Of a stretch of DNA of 64,000 nt, positions 51,213-60,793 are shown one piece after another. This stretch comes from Waterburya agarophytonicola KI4. Lineage in GTDB: Bacteria > Cyanobacteriota > Cyanobacteriia > Cyanobacteriales > Xenococcaceae. The notes beneath the pieces were generated by a model. The model did not search any database. It was not told where the DNA came from and saw only the letters and a list, made by a program, of their open reading frames with translations. How positions within the stretch are numbered: the first letter of the stretch is position 1; each line of letters begins with the position of its first letter. Location of the stretch: contig NZ_JADWDC010000008.1 of the NCBI RefSeq assembly GCF_020640915.1, positions 1 to 64,000 on the forward strand, in the 5' to 3' direction. The position numbers and the translations under genes were made by a program.

Positions 51213-52142
51213 ATGACCAAAAATATTAAATTAGGTATTAAGCTTAATATTCTGTTAGCTATAATTTTTCTATCCATAACTCTGGCTATTAGTTTTATTT
51301 TATCTAGAATATTGGAAAACTATGCAGAAGAAATAGTTGCAGACAAAGCATCTCTACTAATTGAAACGATGAACTCGGTACGTCAATATACTAGCAGTCA
51401 AATCCAGCCCGAACTATCATCGCGTCTAGAAACAGAGCAATTCTTCTTACCACAGACTGTACCCGCTTATTCAGCGAGAGAAATTTTTGAAAATCTCAGA
51501 AGTAATGAAAAATACAGTCAGTTTTTTTACAAAGAAGCTACTCTCAATCCTACTAATTTGAGAGATAAAGCAGATAAATTTGAAACAGAAATTGTTGAAT
51601 CTTTTCGTCGAGATGTTGGCTCTAGAGAAGGGAAGATGGCAGACTTTCAAAAGTATGGTTTTCGTACTATACCAGGAGGAGAATTATTTTATATTGCACG
51701 TCCTTTGGCGGTTAATAAAGAAAGTTGCTTGAGATGCCATAGCTTGCCTGAAAAAGCGCCTCCAAGCCAAATTGCTACTTATGGCAAAGATACTGGGTTT
51801 GGGTGGAAATTGAATGAAATTGTGGGAGCGCAAATTATTTCTGTTCCTGCCAGTGAAGTCGTACGACAAGCACGAGATTTACGGTGGCTAGTGATTGGCA
51901 GGGTTTTGATATTTTTGGTACTAGGAATTATTATCTTAAATATATTTCTGAAACTTACTATTACCGATCCGATTAATAAAATGTCCTCTTTTTCTAAAAA
52001 CTTGAGTACGGGAGATTTTAGCGTAGAGTTCCAACACGAAAGTAATGATGAAATAGGTATTTTAGCTCGTTCTTTGAACCGTCTTAAAGTAAGTTTAAAA
52101 ATGGCAATGGAAATGATTGAGAATAAGCCGCCAAAATCTTAA
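51213..52142 (+). CDS. Tll0287-like (DUF3365) haem sensor with HAMP
   Basis: A 309-residue membrane protein. The first span is at about 10-30, followed by an outer domain to residue 220 carrying CLRCH at 172-176, a c-type haem attachment site, as in the DUF3365/Tll0287 family. A second span lies at about 223-245, and a HAMP domain follows (FLKLTITDPINKMSSFS ... NDEIGILARSLNRLK). The protein ends after HAMP, with no kinase. It looks like a redox or gas-sensing receptor that signals by contact with a separate partner. The neighbouring genes are the PhnD-like lipoprotein and a convergent Ser/Thr kinase. Confidence 0.87.
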   Translation: MTKNIKLGIKLNILLAIIFLSITLAISFILSRILENYAEEIVADKASLLIETMNSVRQYTSSQIQPELSSRLETEQFFLPQTVPAYSAREIFENLRSNEKYSQFFYKEATLNPTNLRDKADKFETEIVESFRRDVGSREGKMADFQKYGFRTIPGGELFYIARPLAVNKESCLRCHSLPEKAPPSQIATYGKDTGFGWKLNEIVGAQIISVPASEVVRQARDLRWLVIGRVLIFLVLGIIILNIFLKLTITDPINKMSSFSKNLSTGDFSVEFQHESNDEIGILARSLNRLKVSLKMAMEMIENKPPKS

Positions 52143-52175
52143 TTTTTAATGATAGCTTGGATTAAAGCTAATACT

Positions 52176-53390
52176 TTAAAGTAAATGCTGTTTGAATTTT
52201 TGTGCATCTTGAGAATCGGAAATCTTGGTAGCCAATGCTAAAACAAATTCCGAACTGGATAAACCAGGATTATTACTTAAAGTTTGGTTGCAGATGATAC
52301 CAGCCATAGGACCAATGAACTCCGCTAATTCGTGACGACAGCGATCGACAAAATCTGAGGGAATTCGTCGATCTATTGGCTTTGGTTGTGCTGAATAATT
52401 AATGTTATAAGAAGCGACTGGTATTTGACTGAAGGAAGAAGTTACTTGAGAAGATGAATTTTTTGATGGCTCTATCCAGTAATTTTCTACACTTTGCAAA
52501 CTAGAATCAATTTTGACAATTTCTTGGAAGATATCTCTAGCATTTTGGGGTCTATCGGCGGGGAAAGAAGATACCATTGAATCGATTAGATTAACGAACT
52601 TAGGGGAAACATTTTCTACTGCTTGAGACCATTCAAATTTGTCTGCAAAAGAGTTATAAAAATCTAGAGGGTTGCAAGCTGTAAGGAGGAAGATCATCGT
52701 ACCCCCCAAAGCATAAAAATCTGATTGTTTGACAGCTTTGCCTCTCATTTGTTCTATGGGGGTATATCCGCTAGAAACTATCCCTGTAATTAATCCTTCT
52801 GACTGCTTGTGAATATATGTATCGGAAACCTGTCTGGCTGTCCCAAAATCAATCAAAACTAGACAACCATTTGCTTTTAACATGATATTGCTAGGTTTAA
52901 TATCTCGATGAAAAAAGTTGAATTTGTGTACTTGTTCTAAAATTAGGCTTAATTCAGCCAGCCAACGTAAAGCTCGCTTGTGAGAGATAGGTTTATTGCC
53001 TCTTTGAGCTAGATATTCTTCTAGATCCAAACCTTCAATTTTTTCCATTGCAATACAATGCAATGGCTCTGGAATGCCCTGAAGATAATAAGTAAAATAA
53101 CCATTCAAATCAATCTTGGGAATACCAGGATGATCCATAATTTCTAATACGCGAGCTTCTTGTTGAAATAGCTCCACATATTTCGGATGATTGTCAGTTA
53201 ATACTTTCAATACTTTTGGTCTAGAATTTAGATCTAAGACTTCATAAGTCAAACCGAATCCTCCTTGTCCGACCAAACGCTGTACCCGATAGCGTCCATC
53301 GATTAACAGTTCCGAGTGACAGCTTTGACAAAAAAGCATAGTATCAGAGTTTTCTGATTTTTCACATCGAGGATTGATACATAAACTCAT
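52176..53390 (-). CDS. Serine/threonine protein kinase with N-terminal zinc ribbon
   Basis: A 404-residue Hanks-type kinase. Cys4, Cys9, Cys21 and Cys24 make a small zinc ribbon. The kinase domain then starts with the glycine loop GQGGFG at 41-46, catalytic Lys62 in KVLKVL, HRDIKPSN at 161-168 and DFGTARQ near 179. The C-terminal region after about 290 has SSQVTSSFSQ and a helical end (about 340-400) found in other cyanobacterial kinases. There is no membrane span. It is convergent with the haem-HAMP gene; the stops are 33 bases apart, so a link between them is possible but not shown. Confidence 0.93.
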   Translation of the reverse strand: MSLCINPRCEKSENSDTMLFCQSCHSELLIDGRYRVQRLVGQGGFGLTYEVLDLNSRPKVLKVLTDNHPKYVELFQQEARVLEIMDHPGIPKIDLNGYFTYYLQGIPEPLHCIAMEKIEGLDLEEYLAQRGNKPISHKRALRWLAELSLILEQVHKFNFFHRDIKPSNIMLKANGCLVLIDFGTARQVSDTYIHKQSEGLITGIVSSGYTPIEQMRGKAVKQSDFYALGGTMIFLLTACNPLDFYNSFADKFEWSQAVENVSPKFVNLIDSMVSSFPADRPQNARDIFQEIVKIDSSLQSVENYWIEPSKNSSSQVTSSFSQIPVASYNINYSAQPKPIDRRIPSDFVDRCRHELAEFIGPMAGIICNQTLSNNPGLSSSEFVLALATKISDSQDAQKFKQHLL

Positions 53391-53594
53391 GGTCGCAATT
53401 AATAAAAATTAACTATATAACTCGTAGTTAATACTACAGTTGTGAATGTTTTTTTATGCCGAAGTATCTTTATATAAGGAATGGAACTTGATTAAGATAC
53501 TATTCTATCTCTCTTGAATTACTATAACCAGAGTTTTACATCAAGCTTAGAACAACAAAAGATGAAATAAAAGTAAACTAATATTTTTATTTTC

Positions 53595-54458
53595 TTATTT
53601 TTCTTCTAGAATAATTTCCGATAAAGTTCGATTTTTTTTGCTTAATTCTACACCACATTGTTTGCAAAATAAAGCATCGGGATCGTGGCGAGATAATTTA
53701 CAATTAGAGCATTTTTGTTCTACTAAATTAGAAGTTTTTACTACTTGCCCAATTAGTTCGCTTAATTGCCAAGGAATAAATAATACTCCCGTAAAAATCA
53801 TCAGCAAAGTCATGACTCGACCCGCTTGAGATAGAGGAGTTACATCGCCATAACCTACAGTAGTCATAGTTACCACCACAAAATAAAAAGCATCAAAAAA
53901 GTTTTTTAGGCGATCGCTATTTATTTGATGCTCTACCTGATAAATTAATCCTGCATAGACAAAAATTAAAGTAAATAGAGTTAAAAATATCCTCACAAAA
54001 ACGATACTATCTTCATTGGCTATACCTAATAATCGCTTTTCGATTTTCCAAAACCTTACAATACGTACAATTCTAAACCAGCGAAATACCCGCAAAAAAC
54101 GAATATCCATCCAGCCTAATAGTAGGGGGAGTATCGATATTAAATCTATTAGAGAAAAGAAGCTGAAAAAGAATTTACGTGGGTTTTCTGCCGACCAAAA
54201 GCGTAGAATATATTCGCAGGTAAAAACAATTAAGATTGCTAAATCTAATAAACCTAAAATGTTTTCTAACTGTTGAGAAATAGGATAGGTTTGAGCTACA
54301 AAAATAGCTGAAGATAGTAATATTAAACCTAAAATACTCAGGTCAGAATATAAGCCTAAATTAGTTTGAGTATCTTCTAAATAAAAAGCTACTTTTTCCC
54401 GTAATGATAGTTTTTTGACTGGGGAATTACCTGGAATAAATAAGTCTTCTTGTGACAC
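53595..54458 (-). CDS. Voltage-gated-type potassium channel with C-terminal zinc ribbon
   Basis: A 287-residue 6TM cation channel. S4 has regularly spaced arginines (RFLRVFRWFRIVRIVRFWK, residues 120-138), and the pore has the K+ filter TVGYGD at 200-205. The C-terminus has Cys250, Cys253, Cys265 and Cys268, a zinc ribbon, then a basic tail. It is thus a Kv-like K+ channel of the inner membrane. The zinc ribbon is unusual for a channel but is found also in the neighbouring kinase. The two genes share a strand with 200 bases between them. Confidence 0.92.
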   Translation of the reverse strand: MSQEDLFIPGNSPVKKLSLREKVAFYLEDTQTNLGLYSDLSILGLILLSSAIFVAQTYPISQQLENILGLLDLAILIVFTCEYILRFWSAENPRKFFFSFFSLIDLISILPLLLGWMDIRFLRVFRWFRIVRIVRFWKIEKRLLGIANEDSIVFVRIFLTLFTLIFVYAGLIYQVEHQINSDRLKNFFDAFYFVVVTMTTVGYGDVTPLSQAGRVMTLLMIFTGVLFIPWQLSELIGQVVKTSNLVEQKCSNCKLSRHDPDALFCKQCGVELSKKNRTLSEIILEEK

Positions 54459-54743
54459 AATATATCGAGATAGTTTATTGATTCCTTCTCCTGAAGAGAA
54501 AGGCTATATTTACTTTAATATGTTTTAGGTTAGTTTAAATCATTAAACTATCTCTTGATGCGGCTATGATACTTTCTAAAAGTCTCTTAAATCTTGAATA
54601 TTGTTGCGATCGCTCTAAGTCAGTTAAGTTGGGGTAGTTCATTACTTGAGATTATTTTTACAAGAGACTGGGTAAATTGTCGATCAAACTTAGTTTTTTG
54701 GGAAATATATCAATATAAACAAAACATTATTGACTATATTGCA

Positions 54744-55190
54744 ATGAATTCAACTATTAAGACTTCCAATCTTCAAAAAGAACTAAATATCTATTTAACT
54801 CCTAAAGAATCTTTTGCTGCAATTATGTTGTGTGCAGTTAGTGTGGATGGACATATGGCAGAAACCGAATTGCAAAACTTGATGACAACTCTTCAAAGAA
54901 CAAAACTATTCAAAGATAAAACAAAAGCAAGTATTATAAATACCTTGAATAAACTGTTGAGAATCATTAAAACTTATGATGTAGATACTTTGTTGCAATT
55001 AGCCTTGCCCAATTTGCCAGAATATCTGAATGAAACTGTCTTTGCCTTGGCAACAGATATTACCCTTGCTGACGGGGCAATGTTTGAAGAAGAGTTGTCT
55101 ATGCTATCCAAACTATCAGACTGTTTATCTATTCCTGAAGATAAAGTCGATCGCATCACCGAAGTAATCATGATTAAGAATAAAGGCTAA
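54744..55190 (+). CDS. TerB-like protein
   Basis: A 148-residue helical protein. I start at the ATG at 54744 ([11 protein letters not shown]), because the earlier TTG adds 50 residues of hydrophobic, unlike sequence. The core has [22 protein letters not shown] near 35 and [20 protein letters not shown] near 110, two repeats with acidic pockets typical of TerB (tellurite resistance) proteins, which often bind a metal. The function in cyanobacteria is unknown. Its end overlaps the last four bases of the convergent hisC gene. Confidence 0.78.
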   Translation: MNSTIKTSNLQKELNIYLTPKESFAAIMLCAVSVDGHMAETELQNLMTTLQRTKLFKDKTKASIINTLNKLLRIIKTYDVDTLLQLALPNLPEYLNETVFALATDITLADGAMFEEELSMLSKLSDCLSIPEDKVDRITEVIMIKNKG

Positions 55191-56332
55191 TTATTAATCA
55201 AAAGCGATACTTGCTTTTCTAACCTGGCTAAAGTGCGATCGCTTTCTTGAGGAGTACCAACAGTAATCCGCAAGCCACCTCCAGTATGACGTATTAGAGT
55301 TCCTTCTGCTTTTAAACTTGCAGTTACCTTGGCTAACAAACTATCTTGATGATTGCGATCGATATTATTCAAGCGGAGGTACAAAAAGTTAGCTTGACTC
55401 TGCCATACTTGGAAGTGGCTATTTTGCTGTAACACTGAATAGACTCGCTTTCTTTCTTCTATGGTTTCTTGAACTAAAGGTAAGAGTAATTGACGTTGTT
55501 GTAAGACGACGGAGACTGCTATTTGGGAAAAACTCGGTAGATTATAGGGTAAACGAACTTTTTCTAATACCCTAATGATATCGGGATTGGCGATCGCATA
55601 TCCGACGCGATGGGCAGCTAGTCGAAAAGCTTTGGAAAAGGTACGCAAAATAATCCAATTGTTACGTTGTTTTATTTCTCCCACTATAGAGGTTTGAGAG
55701 AATTCAAAATAGGCTTCATCTACTACTACTAAAATGTTCTCTGGCAAACTTTTCAACCAATCTAATTCTTTGTCAGCTAAAACATTGCCCGTTGGGGAGT
55801 TGGGATGCACGACAAACACAACTTTTATCGGTGGGTTATCCGTTGATTCGATCGCTTGTTGTGCTGCTGCTATATCTAGAGAAAAATCCGTTTCATCTCT
55901 GGCAATAGTAACAACGGGAATACCTAAAGTTTTGGCTAAGATAGCATACATAGAAAAGGTGGGAGTTGCGACCAAAATAGAACCATTACCCCCCAAACAA
56001 GTAGCAATCAGGATCGATCTGATTAATTCATCCGAACCATTCCCGACAGAGATATTATCGGTATTTAGACTGTCATTTAGATTAGCAGACTCAGTGGTAT
56101 ATTCAGCGATCGCTTTTTTCAATTCTTGATGGCTACCGTCGGGATAGCGATTTGCCTCTATTTGTTCTTGATATGCCCAAGCTAACTTAGATTTGATATC
56201 TGTTGGCAAGTCTAGAGGGCTTTCGTTAGTATCCAAGCGATCGACAATAGCTGGGGTTTCTCCTCCTGGGTGGGGCGTATATGCAGCTAATTGGGCTAGA
56301 TCGGGGCGTAGAAAAGAAGTGCGATCGCGCAT
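55187..56332 (-). CDS. hisC: Histidinol-phosphate aminotransferase
   Basis: A 381-residue PLP enzyme that converts imidazole acetol phosphate and glutamate to histidinol phosphate in histidine synthesis. The PLP lysine is in [16 protein letters not shown] near 232. Other features are [10 protein letters not shown] near 35, [11 protein letters not shown] near 95, and HPNSPTGN near 170. It has the type II aminotransferase fold, fold type I. The gene stands alone in terms of histidine genes. Its end overlaps the convergent terB-like gene by four bases. The C-terminal [14 protein letters not shown] is family-typical. Confidence 0.95.
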   Translation of the reverse strand: MRDRTSFLRPDLAQLAAYTPHPGGETPAIVDRLDTNESPLDLPTDIKSKLAWAYQEQIEANRYPDGSHQELKKAIAEYTTESANLNDSLNTDNISVGNGSDELIRSILIATCLGGNGSILVATPTFSMYAILAKTLGIPVVTIARDETDFSLDIAAAQQAIESTDNPPIKVVFVVHPNSPTGNVLADKELDWLKSLPENILVVVDEAYFEFSQTSIVGEIKQRNNWIILRTFSKAFRLAAHRVGYAIANPDIIRVLEKVRLPYNLPSFSQIAVSVVLQQRQLLLPLVQETIEERKRVYSVLQQNSHFQVWQSQANFLYLRLNNIDRNHQDSLLAKVTASLKAEGTLIRHTGGGLRITVGTPQESDRTLARLEKQVSLLINN

Positions 56333-56413
56333 GATATTTTGAATACTAGATAGAGCTAAAATTATAAAATATTTAGCTTCTAGAAACTACTATCTCTCTA
56401 CAGTTACTTTGCT

Positions 56414-56644
56414 TTAACTTTTGGAAATAGGAGATTTTTGCTCGATTAAATCGACGAAAGTTTCTGATTTAAACTGAATATTACCCGCGCTTGAATGGCG
56501 ATAATGTTCCCCCGAAAACACCCATAATTTTATATTGGGTCGATCGCAAGTAGAGATCTGTTTTACCGTGCAGATCTGCATCTTGTTCTTGAAGTAGGCA
56601 ATAATGCGATCGCCAGTCTGAATACCTGAGGCTTTAATCTTCAT
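56414..56644 (-). CDS. Small hypothetical protein
   Basis: A 76-residue soluble protein with mostly beta-strand character: GIQTGDRIIAYFKNKMQICTVKQI near residue 6-28 reads like a small barrel or hedgehog-like strand pair (two blocks), then DRPNIKLWVF. I do not recognise the family. The start is ATG with no strong ribosome-binding site. It lies 82 bases upstream of hisC on the same strand, and the two could be in one transcript. Function unknown. Confidence 0.6.
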   Translation of the reverse strand: MKIKASGIQTGDRIIAYFKNKMQICTVKQISTCDRPNIKLWVFSGEHYRHSSAGNIQFKSETFVDLIEQKSPISKS

Positions 56645-56736
56645 ACATATTATCTTATATGAAATTTCATGTTAGGTGTACAAACTCTTCTAAACTTTGC
56701 CTAAAGGCTATCAAAGCGTAAGTTTAAAAAAAACTG

Positions 56737-56838
56737 TTAGCTCGATGCTTTAGCTCTAAATCTGTTTTGTCTGAAGTTACCGAGTATTGTACTAAAAGAT
56801 TTTATTATTTCTATGACTTCTTGACTTGTAAACATCAT
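56737..56838 (-). CDS. Possible 33-residue small protein
   Basis: An open frame of 33 codons starting with two ATGs (MMFTSQEVIEIIK) and ending in a basic tail KASS. A good ribosome-binding sequence AGGTG lies seven bases upstream on this strand. The product would be one amphipathic helix with a basic end. No family is recognised. It is in the gap between nblA and the gene at 56414. Support is moderate only, and it may be non-coding. Confidence 0.35.
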   Translation of the reverse strand: MMFTSQEVIEIIKSFSTILGNFRQNRFRAKASS

Positions 56839-57014
56839 TTTTCACCTACAAAAAGGCTAAGATTCAAAACATACTCAATCCCACCATCAAGATTATTGTT
56901 TGTCTTAAACCTTAACTCTTAACTTAATATTTTGTTTTTTTGTATCAATTTACGATATTAATAATTTAATCCTAACAAATCTATCTAAGATCGATTAATG
57001 AAATACAAAACTTA

Positions 57015-57209
57015 TCAATCTGTTTTGTAATGGCTTTTTCTTTGGCTGCGAAATAACTTTCGATAGAAGTTGTCTTTAAACAACATCTGCTTGTGAAATT
57101 TAACCAGCAATTCTTTAGTCTCTTCGTAGGATAACTCTTGAATTTTGGACACAAATACTTCATGTTTAAATTCTTGTTCTAAAGACAACTGATTAGACTC
57201 GAAATTCAT
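57015..57209 (-). CDS. nblA: NblA-family phycobilisome degradation protein
   Basis: A 64-residue protein of NblA type: LSLEQEFKHEVFVSKIQELS, then EETKELLVKFHKQMLFKDNFYRKL, the two-helix layout and conserved Leu/Met-Tyr-Arg residues of the family (quoted as two blocks). NblA binds phycobiliproteins and targets them to ClpC-ClpP during nitrogen or sulfur starvation and high light. A good AGGAG ribosome-binding site is upstream. The Lys/Arg/Ser-rich tail is longer than in canonical NblA. An overlapping frame at 56981-57163 is an artefact. A small open frame follows at 56737-56838. Confidence 0.82.
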   Translation of the reverse strand: MNFESNQLSLEQEFKHEVFVSKIQELSYEETKELLVKFHKQMLFKDNFYRKLFRSQRKSHYKTD

Positions 57210-57469
57210 TATTTAAACTCCTGATGTGGGGGAAGTGATTATTTAGACTAAGACAAGAACCAGCAAAAAATGAGATCGAAGAGGGACTTAATATAAAAGA
57301 GAAAGAGTGACTATCTCTGAGAAAATAAAATACTACAGTACTAATAAGCAGACAGTTAATTTAGCTTAGTTCTCGGCTTTACTTAAGAAAATATTAAATC
57401 ATAATTTCATGCCACATAAAAATCCTTTTAAAATAAAAAAGTGAACTCAAAAATTGGAGAATTTTAAAT

Positions 57470-57892
57470 ATGCGAATGTTGCACACCATGCTGCGAGTAG
57501 GAGACTTAGACAAATCGATCGCTTTTTATTGCGATATTTTAGGCATGACTCTATTACGTCGCAAAGACTATCCTAGTGGCGAATTTACCCTGGCGTTTGT
57601 GGGTTATGGCGAAGAAAAAGACAATACAGTAATCGAACTTACCTATAACTGGGGAGTCGAAGAATACGACTTGGGTAAAGGATACGGACACATTGCTTTA
57701 GGAGTGGATGACATCTATGGCACTTGCGATCGCATTAAGGCTCAGGGTGGTAAAATTAGTAGAGAACCAGGACCAATGAAACACGGTACTACTGTGATTG
57801 CTTTCGTGGAAGATCCAGATGGTTACAAAATTGAATTGATTCAGTTGGGTACGCAAGGATCGGCAAAAAAAGAAGCAGCAGCCACGGCTTGA
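57470..57892 (+). CDS. gloA: Lactoylglutathione lyase (glyoxalase I)
   Basis: A 140-residue glyoxalase. It detoxifies methylglyoxal via its glutathione hemithioacetal. Metal-ligand regions are visible: His in [12 protein letters not shown] near 5, Glu in [11 protein letters not shown] and [10 protein letters not shown] near 55, His in [10 protein letters not shown] near 75, and Glu in [11 protein letters not shown] near 120. The alanine-rich tail KKEAAATA is odd but harmless. The gene is followed 37 bases on by the convergent photolyase gene. A Met at residue 3 is another possible start. Confidence 0.95.
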   Translation: MRMLHTMLRVGDLDKSIAFYCDILGMTLLRRKDYPSGEFTLAFVGYGEEKDNTVIELTYNWGVEEYDLGKGYGHIALGVDDIYGTCDRIKAQGGKISREPGPMKHGTTVIAFVEDPDGYKIELIQLGTQGSAKKEAAATA

Positions 57893-57929
57893 TAAGTAGT
57901 AAGTGGTTCGGTTCGATCCAGTCACCTTT

Positions 57930-59441
57930 TTACCTAGTTTCTTTCTCCCACCATTGGCTAGCTAAAGAGGTTATTTGTGCTGATTCTTCGGGAGAAATTC
58001 TTTTGAGGTGAGAGAGGACTAAATTCATTCTACCAAGCGATCGCAATTTGTCTTGATGGCGAATCAGAAAATTCCAGTAAAAGAAATTAAAAGGACAAGC
58101 TTTTTCTCCCAAGCGATCGCTTTTTTTGTATTGACAACCTTGGCAATAGTCGCTCATTTTATTGATGTAGTTAGCGGAGGCTGCATAGGGTTTAGAAGCC
58201 AGGATACCTCCATCGGCAAATTGTCCCATACCGATTACATTTGTTTGCATTACCCAGTCATAGGCATCGATAAAGGCACTATGAAACCAGTTTTCGATCT
58301 CTTGGGGAGATATACCTGCAATGAGAGCAAAATTGCTGAGAATCATCAATCTTTGGATATGATGTGCGTAACCTGTTTCTTCTATTTGGGTTAGAGTTTG
58401 ACCCAAGCAATTCATTTTTGTTTTCGATCCATCCCAAAAGAATTCTGGTAAGGGTTGATGGTGATCGAACCAATTGTTTTGACTGTAGTCTTCATCTTGC
58501 AAATGATAAATACCGTGCATATATTCCCGCCATCCCATTACTTGGCGAATAAAACCTTCAACACTATTTAAAGGTAATTCTTGTTGATAATATGCCGTTT
58601 CAATTGCATCAATTACTTCCATCGGTTCGAGTAATCCCAGATTCAAATAAGGAGAAATTAAGCCATGCCACATAGTATATTCTCCCGCAAGCATGGCATC
58701 TTGATAAGTACCAAAATCAGCCAAACATTCTTCTACAAAATAAGCTAAAACCGATTGAGCTTGCTGTCTGGTAACAGCCCAATTAAAAGGCTCAATTTTG
58801 CCGTAATCAGATAAGTTTTCTTGTTTAATATATTCAATTATCTCTTGAGTAATGGCATCGGGAGTAAAAGTTAAAGGTTGGGGAGTTTTAAGTTCTTTTT
58901 TAGGTGCTTTGCGATTATCTTTATCGTAATTCCACTTTCCCCCCACGGGTTTTTGACCATCCATTAAAACATTGAATTTTTTTCTACTTTCTCGATAAAA
59001 ATCTTCCATCAATAAACGCTTACGAGGTTTTGCCCAAGCAATAAATTCATCCCGATCCCATAAAAAATGGGTGTCCTCTAGAAAAGTTACCTGACAGTTT
59101 AAAGCTAAATTTTTAATTAATTGATAAAAAGGGCGATCGCAGGGAATAGTTAGCTGTAATTCTGTAATTTTATACTGCTCAATCCAGTCTTCTAATGGAG
59201 TTATAAAATCCGAAGCGATTTTATAAGTTACTTGCCAATTATCTGCTTTTAACTCTTCAGCAAAATGACGCATTGCCGACCAAACTAATACCAATTTTTG
59301 CCGATGATAAAGTCGCTGCTGAACATAATTGTTAGACTCAATAAAGATAACAGGGGTTTGCTGTTTATTATCTTGATTATTTTTCAAGCTTAACTGTTTT
59401 GTTGTCAAGCGATCGCCTAAAATCCAAATACCGACTGTCAT
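57930..59441 (-). CDS. Fe-S cluster-containing photolyase/cryptochrome (FeS-BCP type)
   Basis: A 503-residue flavoprotein of the prokaryotic (6-4) photolyase family. The four cluster ligands are visible: Cys345 in KMNCLGQ, Cys433 and Cys436 in YCQGCQY, and Cys449 in KACPFNF. His360-His361 in YAHHIQRLMIL corresponds to the catalytic region. The N-terminal GIWILGDRLT is the usual photolyase-like domain. The family repairs UV photoproducts, uses a lumazine antenna in some members, and serves as a blue-light receptor in others. It is divergent from the MacB-type permease, with just 34 bases between. Confidence 0.93.
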   Translation of the reverse strand: MTVGIWILGDRLTTKQLSLKNNQDNKQQTPVIFIESNNYVQQRLYHRQKLVLVWSAMRHFAEELKADNWQVTYKIASDFITPLEDWIEQYKITELQLTIPCDRPFYQLIKNLALNCQVTFLEDTHFLWDRDEFIAWAKPRKRLLMEDFYRESRKKFNVLMDGQKPVGGKWNYDKDNRKAPKKELKTPQPLTFTPDAITQEIIEYIKQENLSDYGKIEPFNWAVTRQQAQSVLAYFVEECLADFGTYQDAMLAGEYTMWHGLISPYLNLGLLEPMEVIDAIETAYYQQELPLNSVEGFIRQVMGWREYMHGIYHLQDEDYSQNNWFDHHQPLPEFFWDGSKTKMNCLGQTLTQIEETGYAHHIQRLMILSNFALIAGISPQEIENWFHSAFIDAYDWVMQTNVIGMGQFADGGILASKPYAASANYINKMSDYCQGCQYKKSDRLGEKACPFNFFYWNFLIRHQDKLRSLGRMNLVLSHLKRISPEESAQITSLASQWWEKETR

Positions 59442-59475
59442 AAACTAATAATTTTAATAGTTAATTCCTAATCAT

Positions 59476-60693
59476 ATGAACATTATAGAAAGCTTTAGAA
59501 TGGCTACGGCTACTTTGGTAGCCAACAAAATGCGTAGCAGTCTGACAATGTTGGGTATTGTGATTGGCAATGCTTCGGTAATTGCTATGGTAGGAATAGG
59601 AGAAGGGGCAAAAAATCTCGCTTCAGAACAATTTGAATCTCTAGGTCCTAATGTAATCTTTGTTGGGGCGGGAACACAAGAAGAAAGACGAACCACTTTT
59701 AATACCCCACAAACCCTGGTATGGGAAGATGCGATCGCCATTAAAGAACAAGTCCCCAGTATACGGGATGTTGCCCCTCAAATCGCAGCAAATCAATTGA
59801 TTACCTATCGCAATCGTAACGCTAGCGAACAGATTATCGGTACTACCCCAGAATATTTAACTGTCAGAAGTTTTGAAGTAGATAAGGGCAGGTTTTTTAG
59901 TAGTATAGATGTCAAGCGCAACCGTCGGGTAGTGGTTTTAGGTGCGGAGATCGCTGACAAGTTTTTTCCCCAACAAGATCCTCTCGGCAAAAAAATTCGC
60001 GTCAAAAATATTAATTTAGAAATAATTGGCGTTTTAAAAGCTAAAGGTGCTTTTTTGGGGCAAAACCAAGACTTAACAGTATATGTACCCCTTACCACCA
60101 TGGCGAATCAAATTGTGGGTAACACATCTCCTTATGGTACTCAAGTAACCATCATTTCTATCGCAGCCAAGGACGAGGATAGCATTCGCGCAGCTAAGTT
60201 ACAGATCGAAAACCTCTTGCGTCTGCGCCACAAAATTACGGGAAAAGATGACTTTAGCGTCAGTACTCAAAAAGATGTTTTACAAATCGTCGGAACAATT
60301 ACTAGTGGCTTAACGGTATTGCTGGCTGCGATCGCAGGTATTTCCTTACTAGTAGGAGGTATTGGGGTGATGAATATCATGCTAGTAGCAGTATCCGAAA
60401 GAACCAAAGAAATCGGTTTGCGCAAGGCAATTGGGGCAAAAGAAGGCGATATTTTGTGGCAATTTCTCATTGAAGCTACTATCCTTTCTGCTGCGGGGGG
60501 TGCAGTCGGTACGGTAGTGGGAGTTACGGGTATTATAATCGTCGGGGCATTATCTCCCCTTGCACCTACAATATCCCCTGTAGCTATTGTATTAGCCGTC
60601 GGAGTCTCTGGAGCTATCGGTCTTTCTTTTGGGGTATTTCCTGCTAAAGCAGCAGCAAAATTAGATCCTATTGTGGCATTAAGAAGTATTTAA
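59476..60693 (+). CDS. MacB/FtsX-type ABC transporter permease
   Basis: A 405-residue permease. An N-terminal cytosolic helix and first span (MLGIVIGNASVIAMVGIGEGAKN) are followed by a large periplasmic MacB_PCD domain (about 45-245), then FtsX with three spans near 270-400, including RTKEIGLRKAIGAKEGDI near 310. Such permeases pair with an ATPase and a membrane-fusion protein, and export lipids, peptides or macrolides. No ATPase gene is adjacent; the next gene is an unrelated TPR protein on the opposite strand. So the partner must be elsewhere. Confidence 0.93.
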   Translation: MNIIESFRMATATLVANKMRSSLTMLGIVIGNASVIAMVGIGEGAKNLASEQFESLGPNVIFVGAGTQEERRTTFNTPQTLVWEDAIAIKEQVPSIRDVAPQIAANQLITYRNRNASEQIIGTTPEYLTVRSFEVDKGRFFSSIDVKRNRRVVVLGAEIADKFFPQQDPLGKKIRVKNINLEIIGVLKAKGAFLGQNQDLTVYVPLTTMANQIVGNTSPYGTQVTIISIAAKDEDSIRAAKLQIENLLRLRHKITGKDDFSVSTQKDVLQIVGTITSGLTVLLAAIAGISLLVGGIGVMNIMLVAVSERTKEIGLRKAIGAKEGDILWQFLIEATILSAAGGAVGTVVGVTGIIIVGALSPLAPTISPVAIVLAVGVSGAIGLSFGVFPAKAAAKLDPIVALRSI

Positions 60694-60793
60694 AAAGCGT
60701 TATTTCAGGCGATCGATATATCTCTAAAAATGTCAAGGGATCGATTACTTGTTAGTATAATCGCACTAATAATCTATCTACTGTTATATTTCT

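Noticed and set aside
54594-54743. Upstream TTG extension of the TerB-like gene
   Set aside because: The 50 extra residues are hydrophobic and unlike TerB; the ATG at 54744 matches the domain start.
57210-57469. NtcA box (GTA-N8-TAC) ahead of nblA
   Set aside because: Near matches such as GTACTAATAAGCAG lack the second half-site, so I do not call an operator.
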